Positions 44,570-56,955 of a DNA stretch of 64,000 nucleotides are shown piece after piece. Position numbers and translations under genes: made by a program. Position 1 is the first letter of the stretch. Each line of letters begins with the position of its first letter. This stretch comes from Telmatactis stephensoni (Eukaryota; Cnidaria; Anthozoa; Actiniaria; Isophelliidae). The stretch is from the NCBI GenBank assembly GCA_029948255.1, contig JALIZF010001671.1, positions 62,001 through 126,000 of the forward strand. Direction: 5' to 3'. Below the pieces are notes generated by a model, which saw only the letters and a list, made by a program, of their open reading frames with translations, ran no database searches and was not told where the DNA came from.

Positions 44570-45220
44570 GTATTGATACATATTTAACAAACAAGACCAC
44601 CGGGGCAATCTACATTAAAGTATTTGATACAAATTGTATAATGGCACCGGCCAGTATTTTTTATGTAGTTATATGTTTTTTCCTGAAGAAGTTTTTTGAT
44701 ACATGTACTTAATCCAGACAGCCATGCATTTGTTGATCATTTAATCAAGCTTTCAAGCCATACACGGCTCATCCACATGGAAGTAGTTTCTGTTAGCTAT
44801 ATGATAAAACATTGTGCTAGAGTGTGATTTTCATTGGACTGTGACAGAATAGGCAGACTAATAGATGTTACTACACTGAATCTATTGATTTCTTTTGCTC
44901 TTTGCCAACAATTGACGAGATGAGCTAAATAAATAGTTGTTTTTCTTTAATGGTCAAATGAAATTCGCTCTAGTCAAGATGACTGACTTTCTACATTGAA
45001 ATCTTTCTGAATATGAAAATGATGTTGTTGTTGTTGACCCTGAATCTCAGTCAGGGTTTTTTGTTTTTTTTTTCATTTGAATATTCAATAAAAGAAATTA
45101 TTTTTACATGGAACATAATCAATAATTAACATTTCTAGCAAACACAAGACCAATTTGAGATCACAAAAACATGTCAGATATAGGATTATTGGGAAGTTAA
45201 TAAAAATAGTTGATTTTTGT
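44570..45220. other. Spacer without recognised gene
   Basis: AT-rich; a small hairpin ACCCTGA..TCAGGGT near 45038-45057 followed by T-runs. Nothing else supported. Confidence 0.4.
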
Positions 45221-45221
45221 C

Positions 45222-45340
45222 ACTTTGGAATCTTAATCTTGTCTGTCTTCATCAATGTCACAATTGAAACTGAGCGTGGATGAGAAGCTTCGGATGCAGA
45301 GTGGTTAGCTGGCTTCTCCTTGGTATTTTCCTGAACCTCT
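45222..45340 (-). CDS. Possible terminal exon of minus-strand gene
   Basis: After an acceptor (ATTTCAG) the frame reads EVQENTKEKPANHSASEASH ... KTDKIKIPK and stops at 45222. It could be the cytoplasmic end of the Ig-like gene at 47.1-47.7 kb, but no connecting exon was found. Weak. Confidence 0.3.
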
Positions 45341-45789
45341 CTGAAATATCATTAAAACACATTTTAGTCTAGAAATAACTATATGCATGTATGAATATTA
45401 AAAGAGCACTTGGAAAAAAGGAAGGAACAGGTGGGCGTACTGATTACATTTCCAAAAATCAACTTTGGAACCATAAACAATTGGAATAGGGGCGCCTGTA
45501 CCTCTTCAAAACAATTTTAAAGCCCTGTTTACATGGAAAGAGGGGTTGAAAATACTGACAGTAAAGTGATTATTTGCAACCTAGGATTTGTGCTGGGGAA
45601 TGGCCAATTATCAGCCTGCAAAACACAAATTTAAAGTAGCCCCATGTGTTGCATTAACATTGGCTCATGTATGCAAATGTTGTCCCTTGGGGCACCCTAC
45701 CTCTAAAACAAGGACCTAAAAGTAAATGTTTTAAATCAAAGCGTAAAATCTAAGTATGTGCAAATGGATTGCCTCAAAGTATTCTTATA

Positions 45790-46787
45790 ATGCACCAGTC
45801 AAATGAAATCCCCTGCACCCCCATCAAATGAAAGCCCCCCCCCCCTCTCGAGGCATACCCAGGTGGCTGGGGAAAGCAGTATAATTCAGAGCTTCGCTCT
45901 ACACCCTGGGGACTGGGAACTGCATCAATTATTGAAGAATTTGTTTTAAGGTAGATGCAATTTACAAACAAAATATGTGCTTAAATGGTGTTGGGTTTGC
46001 TATGAGTGTAGGTGGGGAAAGGGGAATCAGTATCATCTCTAAAGAAGACATTCGGAGTTAATCTTGGGTTAATGCTAATCCACTTTTGAACAACCGGGCC
46101 CTCAAGGGTAAGTTGGTAATAGTATGAAGGGTGTCATAAATGGCATGTAGTAGGTAAAGGAAAAGGCGTAAAAAGCCAAGAACATAAGTCATATGTGGAA
46201 GACCCAGGATGGAGAGGGGAGGGGAGAACAGAGAGAGTAGGTAACCAATGGAAAAATGCAAAAAAAGGAAAATCCTCAGAGGTGATGAATGAAAATGTAG
46301 ACCAGTAAGAGTGAGTGCAGGGTTCGTACAACATCTCGTGTCAAAATTTCCAAAACTTTTCCAAAACTTTCCAAAGCCCTATGAATCAAATTTCCAAAAC
46401 CAAACAAAGCAAACAAAAAAAATGGGGTAAAAAGTGCAGTATCCTTGTGACATATGCCTTGCACATGCGTTGAAAATAGTATTTACAAGGTAAAGCTGGG
46501 CTGAGCAAACTACAAAATTCCAAAACTTTTCCATAGCTCAGTGGGGCAAAAATAAATTTTCCAAACCTTCCGAGGTCCTGGAAAATGTATTATCAATTTC
46601 CAAAACTTTCCAAAACCTGTATGAGCCCTGTGAGTGAGTCATCGATGTGGTGGGGGGAGAGGTAGGCAGCTTTTTTGCCCCAAGGGGTGGGGCTTTCACT
46701 GCCTTTCACAAAGGGAAAAAGTGAATGCCCTGGGTATGCCTCAGGGGGGGGGGGGAATTTGTGGGGGATTTCAATTGACTGGTACAT
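45790..46787. mobile_element. 1-kb non-autonomous TIR element
   Basis: Left end ATGCACCAGTCAAATGAAAT and right end ATTTCAATTGACTGGTACAT are inverted. The similarity runs about 60 bp through a G/C homopolymer and GAGGCATACCCAG / CTGGGTATGCCTC. A hAT MITE is nested inside. No transposase. Confidence 0.75.
46318..46630. mobile_element. hAT-type MITE nested in the 1-kb element
   Basis: Ends CAGGGTTCGTACA and TGTATGAGCCCTG, flanked by GTGAGTG on both sides. TTTCCAAAACTTT words recur just inside both ends. Same end design as the elements at 21429 and 41451. Confidence 0.72.
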
Positions 46788-47084
46788 AAAGAGTAAATAA
46801 TGTATATCATTGTTTAGTTCTGCAGCAACATAATTGTTTAGAGTGTAGACAGAGAATGGCATGATTTGTGCGGTTATACCAATGCCAGAACAAAAATGAT
46901 TGCTATTGAAATGTGATTGATAATGGGATATTTGAAAAAGAATCCGTACAAATTGACATGGAAATTGACATGGAATTTCCATGGGGCCTCACATATGAAA
47001 TATGATCTCCTCAACCAGGGGTGTGCGGATGATTTATTTCCTTTTGGAATAGCCCAATTTCACAATATACTTACGCCAAAACAT

Positions 47085-47683
47085 CGACTGTTGAAGACTG
47101 TAGCATCTTTCCCCGATATTCAACATTACAGAAGTACGTTCCTGGCTCAGAGATTCTGATTATACTACGATGGCAACCACTGCACAAGAGATTTCCGTTT
47201 CTGAACCAGTTATAGTGATAATGGCGGCTTGTTGTGCACATTAGCAACAACACCAACAAAGAAGTCATTATTCTCATACCCATTGATCACATCTGGACCA
47301 TGCAAAATCAATGGCTCAATCTCAAGTTCTTCTGCTTCAGGAAAAGAGAACGAACCATCTTCAGTTTGATAAAGATACGTATTACTGTCAACTTCAATGA
47401 CACGTATTACAAATTTGTCCTGTAAGGGATCACACTCTTCTTTGTCCAAGTCGTAGAATTCCTCTGAGCGATAATCAAAGGTTGATGCCCAGCTGTGGAG
47501 GACCAAAGTACTACATTCATCAGAGTACTTCGAATATGTTACATACGACAACTCAATGTTCATAGACTTTCTTTCTCCTTGAACATTTAACATTCTCGTG
47601 TCTTGTTTTGAAAATAGCGACAGAGAAAACCCTGGGAACGAGGTTGATATCGGCGGAACCGGAAGTGGTGCATACGTACACAA
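47085..47683 (-). CDS. Possible Ig-like domain exon, frame broken
   Basis: Minus-strand frame 47683-47210 has an N-terminal part of unknown type (ELSYVTYSKYSDECSTLVLH, DKFVIRVIEVDSNTYLYQTE). Overlapping it in another frame, 47260-47091 encodes YNWFRNGNLLC...ISEPGTYFCNVEYRG, the W, C and GxYxC pattern of an Ig domain, ending at a donor (GGC|GTAAGT). A one-base shift near 47245 is needed to join them, so either an indel or an unseen intron. It lies between transposons and may be the disrupted host gene here. The GTTCCCAGGGTTTT segment near 47630 looks like a repeat-derived insert. Confidence 0.4.
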
Positions 47684-48801
47684 TCCACAGCCAGCCCAAG
47701 CAATTGTTACAATTTACAGTAAATATATATGGGGAATCTTAATTTTTCTCAATTAGGTAATGGTCCGATTAAAGAAATAGGCAAGCAAATGGCAATGGAA
47801 TGCAAAAAAGGTGCTAATTGCGGTATTAAGGACCTTAAGCACCAACAACGCAGAACGCCAAAAATGTGTACCGGAAGTGAGATAGGTGCGCGCACCATCA
47901 GTTGCCAAGGGATACCACGTACGTCTGTGATGAGACCGTCGTCAAGGACGTAGATCGGGATGTTTTGGCGCATTTGAGAAACGCAGAAAAAAAAGAGACA
48001 AATTTTCATTGAAAAGTCAAAAAGGAAAAGAGTAAACCAAGGTAAGATATAGTCAAAAGCATATTTTTTCATAATCCCTGATCAAGAAAAGAAAACCGCA
48101 TTTAAAATAGGAAGTTTTCTTGCCGGTTTTTTATATCGCTAGCTTGTAGATACATAATCCATGTCTGTGTTCCACAGACGTAAGAAAAATGGCAGTAAAT
48201 TTAAAGGTTGAAGAAAATACAAAGAACAGCCAAAGGTAAGATAAAATACGAAGTAAACAAAATCTATATTAACCCTAAAGTATTTACAATGGTTTAAATT
48301 GTCTAATATCTTTCATAATCAACGGGGAAAAAATTGATTTGCCGGTAAATTTCGAGACACCGATCGATGGTATGTAAGTATGCTATGCAAGTAAAAAATC
48401 ATTAATAATATAATATAAAATAAAATTTTTTTGGGTAGTTCTAAGGCAACAAGAAGTTGTAATACATTTCTGGGTCAGCTTGCCTGTCAGCTACAAGTTC
48501 TTCTGTCAGAAACATTGAAAGAAATATCAATAATAGTCACTGTTTTCTGAGTTTGCCAACATTGTTATTCTTGTATTTGTTAAGAGTTATAATGTAAGAA
48601 TATTTGCCAAATAATTCAAAATTTCAATAGAAATAACTCAGATGGTGAGTTAGACATACACATAGACATTTTTTATTTAGTACCAGTAGTTGACAATGAT
48701 TATAGATGGTGGATATAAATGATAAAAAATGAATGTTTGGCTAAATTTGGTACAAGCTATCTATATAATAAAATGTTATCTTTTATATACAGCCAATCCA
48801 G

Positions 48802-49579
48802 ATGGAGTACTCGAAAGAAAAAGATTTAAAGCTGGCCATGGAAGTCCTTTTTTCAGAGCCATACAAATTTAAAGAAAGGACCTTGCGAAATGTCCAGACT
48901 TGGCAGAAAGTGGTCACAAAACTACAGACCATATATCCAAGAGATTTCACCCAACTCACTTCAAGGGGGGCTAAGGACCATATGGCACTGCTCCTGCAAA
49001 AATACAGGAAAAATAATTCTGCTGAGGTAAAAGCAAGTGGGATCAGCCCTGAAAGAACGGAGCTGGATGGGGTGCTGGAAGAGATCTCAGAAAAAATGGA
49101 TTTCTATACAGCTGAAAACGAAAACGAAAAAGAGAAAAAGAAAAAGGAAGCAGCAGCAGCAAAAGACATAAGGCTGAAAGCCATGGAAGCACTAGGTCAG
49201 ACTAAGAAAAGAGGGGAGACATCAGTAGAAGATTTAGAGGAAGATAGTAAGCCAGCAAAGATCATGAAAAAGAAGATCCAATGGTAGTGAAATGGTGGCA
49301 TTCCTTAGAGAGAGAGCTGAAAAGGAGATACAACACCGAGAAAAAAAGGAAGAATTGAAAAGCAAGAAAATGGAGGAAGAGGCAAAGAGACACAATGAGT
49401 TATTTCAACTACTGGTTGGACAGCAACAGCAACAAAAAGAATTCCAACAACAACAACAGCAAATGCACCAGGAAACCATGAAAATGATTGCCACAACAAC
49501 AACAACACGTCCATATGCTAATGGCTGTTCTGCAGAAAAGGAATTAAGAAACACTTCACTTGATATTATTTTTATTTGA
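48802..49579 (+). pseudogene. Harbinger Myb/SANT-like DNA-binding protein, one frameshift
   Basis: Residues 1-60 (KAMEVLFSEPYKFKERT-type: LAMEVLFSEPY, NVQTWQKVVTKLQTIYPRDF, LTSRGAKDHMALLLQKY) resemble the Myb/SANT-like partner proteins of Harbinger transposases, which help bring the transposase into the nucleus and to DNA (family knowledge). A basic KEKKKKEAAAAKDIRLKAM helix follows. Near 49272 a one-base shift moves the protein to the frame NGSEMVAFLRERAEKE, a long charged helix with Q-rich QQQQQKEFQQQQQQ, ending 49579. Confidence 0.72.
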
Positions 49580-51053
49580 TTTCACATTATACAGTTCATA
49601 ATTTCAGAAACCATAAAAAAATGTGAATATTCTTTAATTATTTACAAAAGAAAAATCAAATTCAAGTGAAATATATGAGAAGGGATCCTAAACTTGGTAC
49701 TTTTCTATAAAGTGTACCAGTTCATACACAAAAATTATTTAAAGTCTTTATTTTGATGTGTATTTTTAAGATGCATTGCAGATTTGCCAAATATTATATA
49801 ATGCATTTTGAATGCTCTTATAGGAACTAGTGTATTCCAGTTTTTACAAATGCAAAGTGTACCAATTGTTTAAATGGTCAAAAATTAGAGATCAACTATT
49901 AAAATTAGTGCTAATTAAGATACATGTATTGTTGAATCCTAAAAATCACTTTGTTTTCCATTATTTATTTTTTTGTGTTACTGTTGAAAAATTTCGTGAC
50001 TTTTTCCTGACCTATTGCTATGGCAACAATGTTTTACTATATTTTCATGCTTTAGAGTGATTACACTTAACCCATGAAGTAGTTTGTAGACTTCTACTAA
50101 TTAGTAGGCTTTACTTTTTTGACAATAAAAGTAACCCCCTGGTCTATTAATTGTTTCTATTCCAAGAGTTATGACACACTACTATGAGTACCAGTTTCAT
50201 GGGTTAACTGCAATGACTCTAAGTCTTAGGTCTTAATTTCCTGGTATGGGGGAAGTGGTGGGGACTCCTACTGGATTACCCCTAAAAGGTATGAGCATCC
50301 CACTGATTTATACTCTGAGCTAATTTGTTGAATTGAATTGAATAATTGTATACTAGATGTTTTGTGAAAAACACACTTATATATGATATTTTGCATACTA
50401 ACATATAATTACGGTTCAACTACATAACCTATTGTTTTCTCTCTGCAATATACCAATGATTGCAGACAAAAAGCATAAATCAGCTGCAATGTTGCAAATA
50501 ATGCCGTCAGTCTGATCTAACAGACGGCAATATTTTTGATAATGCTGTGTGATTCTGTGACCACTTAGCATTATCAATAATATTGTAACATGACTTGCTT
50601 AGGGGGACCAGATTTGCAGGATGATAAAGAAATGTAACTACTAAGTTAGCAGTCACAGTACTTTTCAGAGCCTTTTCAAAATCCAGCTCCCCATTCAGAA
50701 AAATTTTCTTGTAAGGCTTTTTTATTATGACAAACGTTAATTAGCATCAAAACGTGTGGGACATACATGCAATCAACAGAAGTATACATGCTCATACTAT
50801 ACTTCATTTTTGTACAAAATAAAATTTGCTTCCCGATTTCAACAATTTTGATGATTTTGATGGTTATGAAGTTGACCAGTAATTATACCACTGAGATAGT
50901 TACTTCAGCCATCAGCAATATTGGATATATTGCAGTCAAACGTCCTCAGCTGACTGCAATATATCCAATATTGCTGCCAGCTTCGGTAACTATGTCATAC
51001 ATAATACATGTACGTTGCATTGAAGCACTTGCACAATTAGGAAAAGTATTCCT
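49580..51053. other. Harbinger internal spacer with hairpins
   Basis: No gene. Two notable hairpins: 50898-50990 (GTTACTTCAGCCATCAGCAA, inverted, arms about 40 bp) and around 50500-50580 (GCCGTCAGTCTG..CAGACGGC, GATAATGCT..AGCATTATC). A fragment with GGACTCC..CCCCTAAAAGGTAT near 50260 resembles the 25.8-kb MITE. Confidence 0.5.
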
Positions 51054-52347
51054 CTACAGATGGTGGTTCCACACCAAAGAATGTCCCTGCATTATTGCCA
51101 TAGAGACATGAGACAACGCATTTCTCAGAAGAGCACTTACAATATAGTGCCTACCAACTGGACTGAGACCAATCTTCAGATTTTTTTTGAAATCAAGAAA
51201 CTTAAAGGATCCAATTACATCACCAAAGACCCATTCAACAGATGTACGAACAGAACTCATAGCACTGTTGAAGTCATTCATAGCAGGAGTCATTGCATGT
51301 GGTTGCTCTTTAAAGGGCCCTTGCAGGTGGACACTATGGGGATACGCTGGATCTCCGTAAAGACACATGGACTCACCAGTTGGACTCTGTGCATTTGCTT
51401 GAAGCTCAACCAAGAGCTGAGAATCTCTGAGAATCCCGGCATCATGTCTTTTCCCCTTTAAAAATATGAGATTTTGATTATTGAAAACTGATTTTAAAAA
51501 TATTGAAAACTGATTTCAAAAATATGGATCCAAAATAATTCTCAAAGAATCTCCTCATAATCAGTTTGGTACTAGGTATTGAGTCTCTTATACAAAAATC
51601 ATTGTTTTAAGGGATTAACAGTGTGTTGAAGTGATGGGTGGGATGTAGAGGGGGAGGTGGGAGGGGGAGGGAGCATACATCACACCACTAACTTACCTAC
51701 AGGTCCAAAGAGATGAGCAATTAGCCCATTTGTAAGTGTAACAGATTGAAATTTCAGGGCATGAACCCTCTTGTGACCATTATAAACAACCTTTTGGTTT
51801 TGGCCTGGTCTTGAAATAGGCCACACAGTTCCATCGATGAAACCAAAACAGTTTGCCAAGGGAGATCTCTTTGCTGCCACAGCATCTGCATACTCTTGCA
51901 ACTTCGATTCCATTCTGTCAGCCTGTGGTGGTGATTGTCGTATATCCACTCTTCAACAGCATTAATGATCATACTAAGTTCAGGAACAGCTCGGCCAAAT
52001 CGATGGATCAAGTCACTGTATCTGCATGGGTACGCTGGGCCCTTTAGTACCATGCAAAGTCCTTCAATCTTTTGTTCGCTGGCTTTTGTTCGCTGGTGAC
52101 AACGAATTGTTTCTGGAAGACCCAGTGCATCAGCCAAGCGTTCAATGTCTCCTTTCCTTACTCTTAACTCGGCATAAACCTGAGTTTCCTCAAGGTTGTC
52201 TACTTTGAAGCAGCAATAATCTTCGTGAGGAAAAATAGGATTTTTCGTTTGGTGTGCTTCGTATAACGCTACAAATTCTTCTTCGGAAATGAAACCATTA
52301 TAGAAAGATAAACACAACATCTCTTCAACGTTTTTTCGACTATACAT
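51054..52347 (-). pseudogene. Harbinger DDE transposase, two exons, one frameshift
   Basis: Exon 1 (52347-51698) begins MYSRKNVEEML and carries the helix-turn-helix region (RVRKGDIERLADALGLPETI, SDLIHRFGRAVPELSMIINA). A frameshift near 51930 follows DNHHHRLTEWN; the protein resumes LQEYADAVAAKRSPLANCFGFIDGTV (first Asp). Intron 51697-51462. Exon 2 (51461-51054): VELQANAQSP, CLYGDPAYP (second Asp), SSVRTSVEWVFG (Glu). The catalytic DDE triad is present. One indel separates it from an intact gene. Confidence 0.85.
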
Positions 52348-52519
52348 CTTTTAAAAAACAAAAAAATCACCAAATGCTTTTGTTTACATTTTTGACGTAT
52401 GTGAGCCACTTGCTTAACGTCAACTGATCAGATTACGTGACCTACGTAGATCCAGGACCTCTCTCCCAAATGCCAACATTCTTGGCGTTCTGCGTTGTTG
52501 GTGCTTAAGGTCCCTATTG

Positions 52520-53318
52520 TCTAATCTGTCCATCTCAATGGTTAAAACATGAAATTCTGCCATAACTTCAAAGGTCAGCGCATTTTCTATTTAATATCTG
52601 ATTCCATTTTCACAAAAGCTTTCCTGAGATTAAATCTAGCAAAATTTCTATGTGGGGAACATAGCAAATTTGAAGTGTCTTTGGGTTATTGTTTTAAGTG
52701 CTTATGATTGGACGAGATCTTTTAGTACAAAAGCAACTTTGTTTCAAAACAAAGTTTCCCCACATTTTATCTTTAAAATATGTTATAGGTTATGTATTTT
52801 CAGGCATTCTTATGTGGGGAAGTTGCAATTGCTGAGAGTTGCCTACTTCATACTCGCATTGTACATGTTATTTTATCTTGATGAAACTTTGATGCATATT
52901 TTAAAATGGTGGTGTTAGTAAGTACTTGCATGAAGGATTTGAAAAATAAATAATCAACAAATTGAACATTTTTAGCCAATTTAATAAAGTAAATAATTTT
53001 TTTGTTCTACAAAAGCATTGATCAAAACAGTCACTTTTGTCTGTTGAAAGATGAATAAAAAATCAACTTGCCATGAATAATTGTCAACAGTTAATTAACA
53101 ATATTAAGTTTTTATCAAAAATGTTTGGAACAAGTAATTGTATTTACTACAAAAATATTATTCCTCAATTGTCTTTTTTATTGTCCAGATCCAGGTTGCC
53201 AGAATAAATAATTCTTTTATGTGAAATAAATTTATTTTAGTGTCAACAAACCTTTCAGCAACCCATCCCAGAATTCAAGTGATAAATATATGTACAGGAC
53301 TTATAAAAAATTTTATCT
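52520..53318. other. AT-rich spacer, no gene seen
   Basis: Open frames here (for example 52652-52918) show no recognisable domain or splice support. Confidence 0.4.
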
Positions 53319-55366
53319 TTAAGAATTAAATTGAGTTTTTAAGTAAATAAATGCATCCCGACAATCTTCAGGTTTCACATCTTCTCTGTTTGGTAAAATG
53401 CCCTCCCATTTTGTCCTTATGTCTGGAGGAAGGAAATCGTCTGACACTTCCAGCACACCTGACTCCGTAGCAACTTTTTTCAACTGCTTTTCAGTTACAG
53501 GGAAGCCTGAGAAAGAAGAAAAAAAGTCAATGAAGCCACATAGCATTGGAAATGCTCTTTTTAAATCTGTTCTTTAATATTTTGTGTTCAAAACAAATTT
53601 ACTTATAAGAAAATGTGATACTTATATTGTTTCATCTGTAGTTTTTGAGATGAGAAAATATGAAAAAACAATAAAAGACAATCATCATTTATTTCTCTCT
53701 TCGAGTTGCTTCTTATGATGACAAAGAGGAGCATCTTTCTGAAGTAAAAAAAAGTTATTTTTTCAGTGTTTCAGGGACTTTCACTTTAAGCAGCCAATTT
53801 TCGACAGGAGTAGGGGTAAGACATAAATTAAACTGCATCCGGTTACTAAAAATGGAAAAATCGGGAATTCACATAGCATGCAGTCTATTAAGAAGTTTCG
53901 CTCTCTTATTTATGCTCTCTTGGTACTTTTCTAAGCATCATTCAAAACTTTTTGTCACACTATTGTGCTATTTCTCTTAGCACTGAGTGTATAAATGTTC
54001 CAGACATACCACATTCCTCAAGTCCATATTTTTCTGGGAAGCTGTATATATGGTTGGGAATCCCATCTGGGAGAACTGTGCCTTTTTGTGCTCTGATTCT
54101 GTGGGAGTTCCAAACACTTTCTCTGAAAACGTCTAGTTCTTTCTGTACTAGTGGGACCATAATAAAGGCCAACAGATTTCTGTTCAAAAGATACAAGCAT
54201 GATACTAGTCATTTGCTGATAACTTGTACCCTGCTAATGGCAATGTACATGTGCTGTTTCTTTAAATTTAGGCTCTTGATTTAGTTGCAACAATTATTCT
54301 TAAATAACACACACTGTAGTATCAACACAGTATTTACCTGTCTGTCTCATTGTGTGGATCATAATGGCCTTGGTCTTTCAGCCAATTCAAATGATTCTTA
54401 AAGAACTTCTCCATTCTTTCATGCAGTTCTTTCCACCACCTTTCGATCTATATAGATAGACAATAAAACAAAAATAATTCAACCTTAAATCCACTCATCA
54501 TTTTTATATTCCTAAGTAGCAAACGTCATCCTGGTCATAGCACTACTGGAGTGCCACCATTAGAAAACAATGCAAAAATTTGTGATGGAAAATATGTGCT
54601 GGGGCTAATCATGAAGGTACATTTCTTACCTGGTTTGCAGTTGAAGGACCATAAATTACAGTCTCGTTTGGATCCATATCATTGGTTGCTACGTAAAAAT
54701 GAGTGCATAGTGGCCATGACATCCGTCTCAGTTCCTCTGTCAACATGTAGCATTGAAGCAATCCTCCTCGTTTCAAATAGATATTCGAGGTACCAGCGGC
54801 AAATCAATTTCGGATCACAGTTTGACACCCATACCTTCAACCATAACAGTTTACGGCTCACTGTGTCGAGGCATCCATAAATCGCAAGGGGATATTCTGA
54901 TAGCCCATCAGCTTATCATGTCCATCTAATGAATACTCCCAGTTTGATCCTCTTGACGTGAAGTTGCCTTTCTGCCTTTGCTTTTTTGCCCCCACTCCAC
55001 CGCGTGCTTTAAAACCGTCAGGATCAAGTTCCTGCATAGTCAAATATACTTGTTCCCTAGAGGCTTTTATATTGTATCTTGTCGGATCTTCTTATGCATT
55101 GCTCTGTACCCTAACAGACGTCCTGGTCCGCTCAACTCATTTTCAACTGCAGCCATGACATCCTGAACTTGAACTGTCTTGTCGTTGTAGTTGATTTCAA
55201 AATGCCGAAGTCGTCTATCCAAGGAGCTCATACTCCAAGGATATTCAGAAAAATCACGTAACAAAATCCATGATTTCAGACCTATTTAAACCTTGTTGAA
55301 CATATTTTTCAAGTGCCTCTCTTAGAACGTGATCATCTCGCCAACTTGCTTCTCTGTTGTCCGCCA
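53319..55366 (-). pseudogene. Integrase-core (rve-type) gene, four exons, two frameshifts
   Basis: Exons: 55366-54630, 54447-54338, 54179-54010 and 53506-53319, joined by GT-AG introns in phase. Starts MADNREASWRDD (55366). The first exon contains a helix-turn-helix-like part (SSLDRRLRHFEINY, VQDVMAAVENELSGPGRLLG, YRAMHKKIRQ, LDPDGFKAR), then the integrase core: WEYSLDGHDKL (first Asp), VSRKLLWLKVW, HVDRGTETDVMA (second Asp). Exon 2: IERWWKELHERMEKFF (Glu). Exon 3: LVQKELDVFRESVWNSHRI. Breaks: an indel near 55265 (DFV/LLRDF) and one near 54885 (NIP/PLAIYG). I recognise a repeated invertebrate family but cannot assign a superfamily. No TIRs or LTRs found. Confidence 0.72.
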
Positions 55367-55369
55367 TTA

Positions 55370-56209
55370 CTGAAGTAGTGTTGGCTCATGTAGCCTTTTG
55401 GGTAGCAGGGGCCGCAAAGGATCAGGGTAGTGACAACGATGGGCCACGTTGTTAAAGTGATTTTACTTTTGATTTTGGTTTAACTTTCGATTTACTTTTG
55501 ATTTTGATTTTACTTTTGATTTTGATTTTTCTTTCCATTTTGATTTTATTTTTTGTTGCCTTTGATTTCAATTTTACTTTTGATTTGACTTCTCATTTTC
55601 ATCTTGCTTTTAGTTTTCATTTTTCTTTTCATTTCAAAAATTAACTTCAATAAAAAAATCACAAAGCAAATAATACAAATGATCAAAATTATACTGACAA
55701 CGATGGGCCACCATACATGTGTATTCAGGCATTTCTTTCTTTGTCCGAGGAAGCAATTGCGTGACTTGAATAAGGTAAGACCCTTAGAAAATGGATTCAT
55801 GAATAACAATAGTTACAATTTGCATAATCAGTTGTTTAGAATAACGCAAATATAGAGCTTCAAACACTTGTCACTTATAGGCCGCTTGGTGTGACAGGGC
55901 AAATTAAAACATAGTTTCCTCAACGGTTGTTGCTAGCCACTTTTTTGAGTATTTTAAGTTTTAATAACTTCAAGTAAAAGTCCAGATATCTAAAAATAAC
56001 GTAGATTAAAAATGACCAAATGTGACCCACAATTTACAGTCTTTTAAGTACACAACAAATGGTGTATTTTCGCGGGGAAAATGGCGGCAAAGGACAAACG
56101 TGATTCGTATAAGGTTCGATATATTGTAGATTGTAAAATGCAATTTTGATCATATATGACTGAGTTTTATGTTAAACTAACCTCTATTGCTTCTGTTTTA
56201 AGGATTTAG
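55370..56209. other. Spacer between divergent genes
   Basis: Contains a T-rich stretch with repeated GATTTTGATTTTACTTTT words (55455-55640) and ATGGCGGC near 56078. It separates the minus integrase gene and the plus gene starting 56210. No coding feature. Confidence 0.45.
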
Positions 56210-56955
56210 ATGGATGGTGCTGGTGTAAAGCGTCCCAGTGTTGCAACTGGCGATACGCCAAACAAGCCAGTACCAAAACGCCATCAATTGCTATCTAGAG
56301 CGAACTCTACTGCTAGAAAACCTTTGCATTTTTCTACACCACCATCAAAAAGTCCAGTGAAAAAGGTATTTTAATAATGATTATAAATGATTTGGTTTTA
56401 GAAGTAAATCATAATACACTTTATTTACGTGGCAATGATATTTAGCTTTTAAAAGTTTGGCTAATCGTAGACTAAACTGCCTATAAAAATATTGAGTTTA
56501 TGCCCCCTTATATACCCATAATGTATTTACATAATGTATTTACAATATTGAATTGAAATGCGACCAATATAAATAGAATAGCAGTATGTACTAGTTTAAA
56601 AGAAATGCAATATTTATTCTCTGGTGCCTATTTCCTTGTGAAACTTTGTAATATTTGTTAATCATTAGTTTCCACTTTAACTCTGTACTTTCTACTTTTG
56701 AAATATGAGATATCATGCCACCAATTTTGTAAACCTAAACTGGACAATGTTTGTTTCTTAGAATCTACTTCAATCTCTCAAAACTTCACCAGCCAGGTAC
56801 CACAAAACAAAACAGATCCCAGTTATGAATGGCCAGAGAAATTAAATGAATGGCCAGCATTTAAACCAGGTCATAAACTATGGGAAGATGCAGCTAAGCA
56901 CATTAGGGAGGCAACATCATCAAATTTTCTTCTTACAAGCTAGTACTCAAGTGTG

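Larger units (their letters stand above)
47830..52513. mobile_element. PIF/Harbinger transposon with perfect 32-bp TIRs
   Basis: GGACCTTAAGCACCAACAAC.. (47830-47861) is exactly inverted at 52482-52513. Inside are a plus-strand Myb/SANT-like gene and a minus-strand DDE transposase, convergent, the standard two-gene Harbinger layout. A three-base TWA target duplication is expected but flanks read TAA and CTA, so it is not clean. Total 4.68 kb. Confidence 0.85.

Noticed and set aside
45038..45066. Hairpin followed by T-run, like a terminator or small RNA 3' end
   Set aside because: Short and isolated; no small RNA gene body upstream could be supported.
47749..48072. 107-codon minus ORF across the Harbinger left end
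   Set aside because: It crosses the TIR boundary and has no recognisable domain.
47830..52513. TTA/TAA target duplication of the Harbinger element
   Set aside because: Flanking trinucleotides (TAA left, CTA right) do not match, so I did not claim one.
55546..55809. Lys/Ile-rich minus ORF
   Set aside because: Comes from the GATTTT-rich low-complexity stretch.
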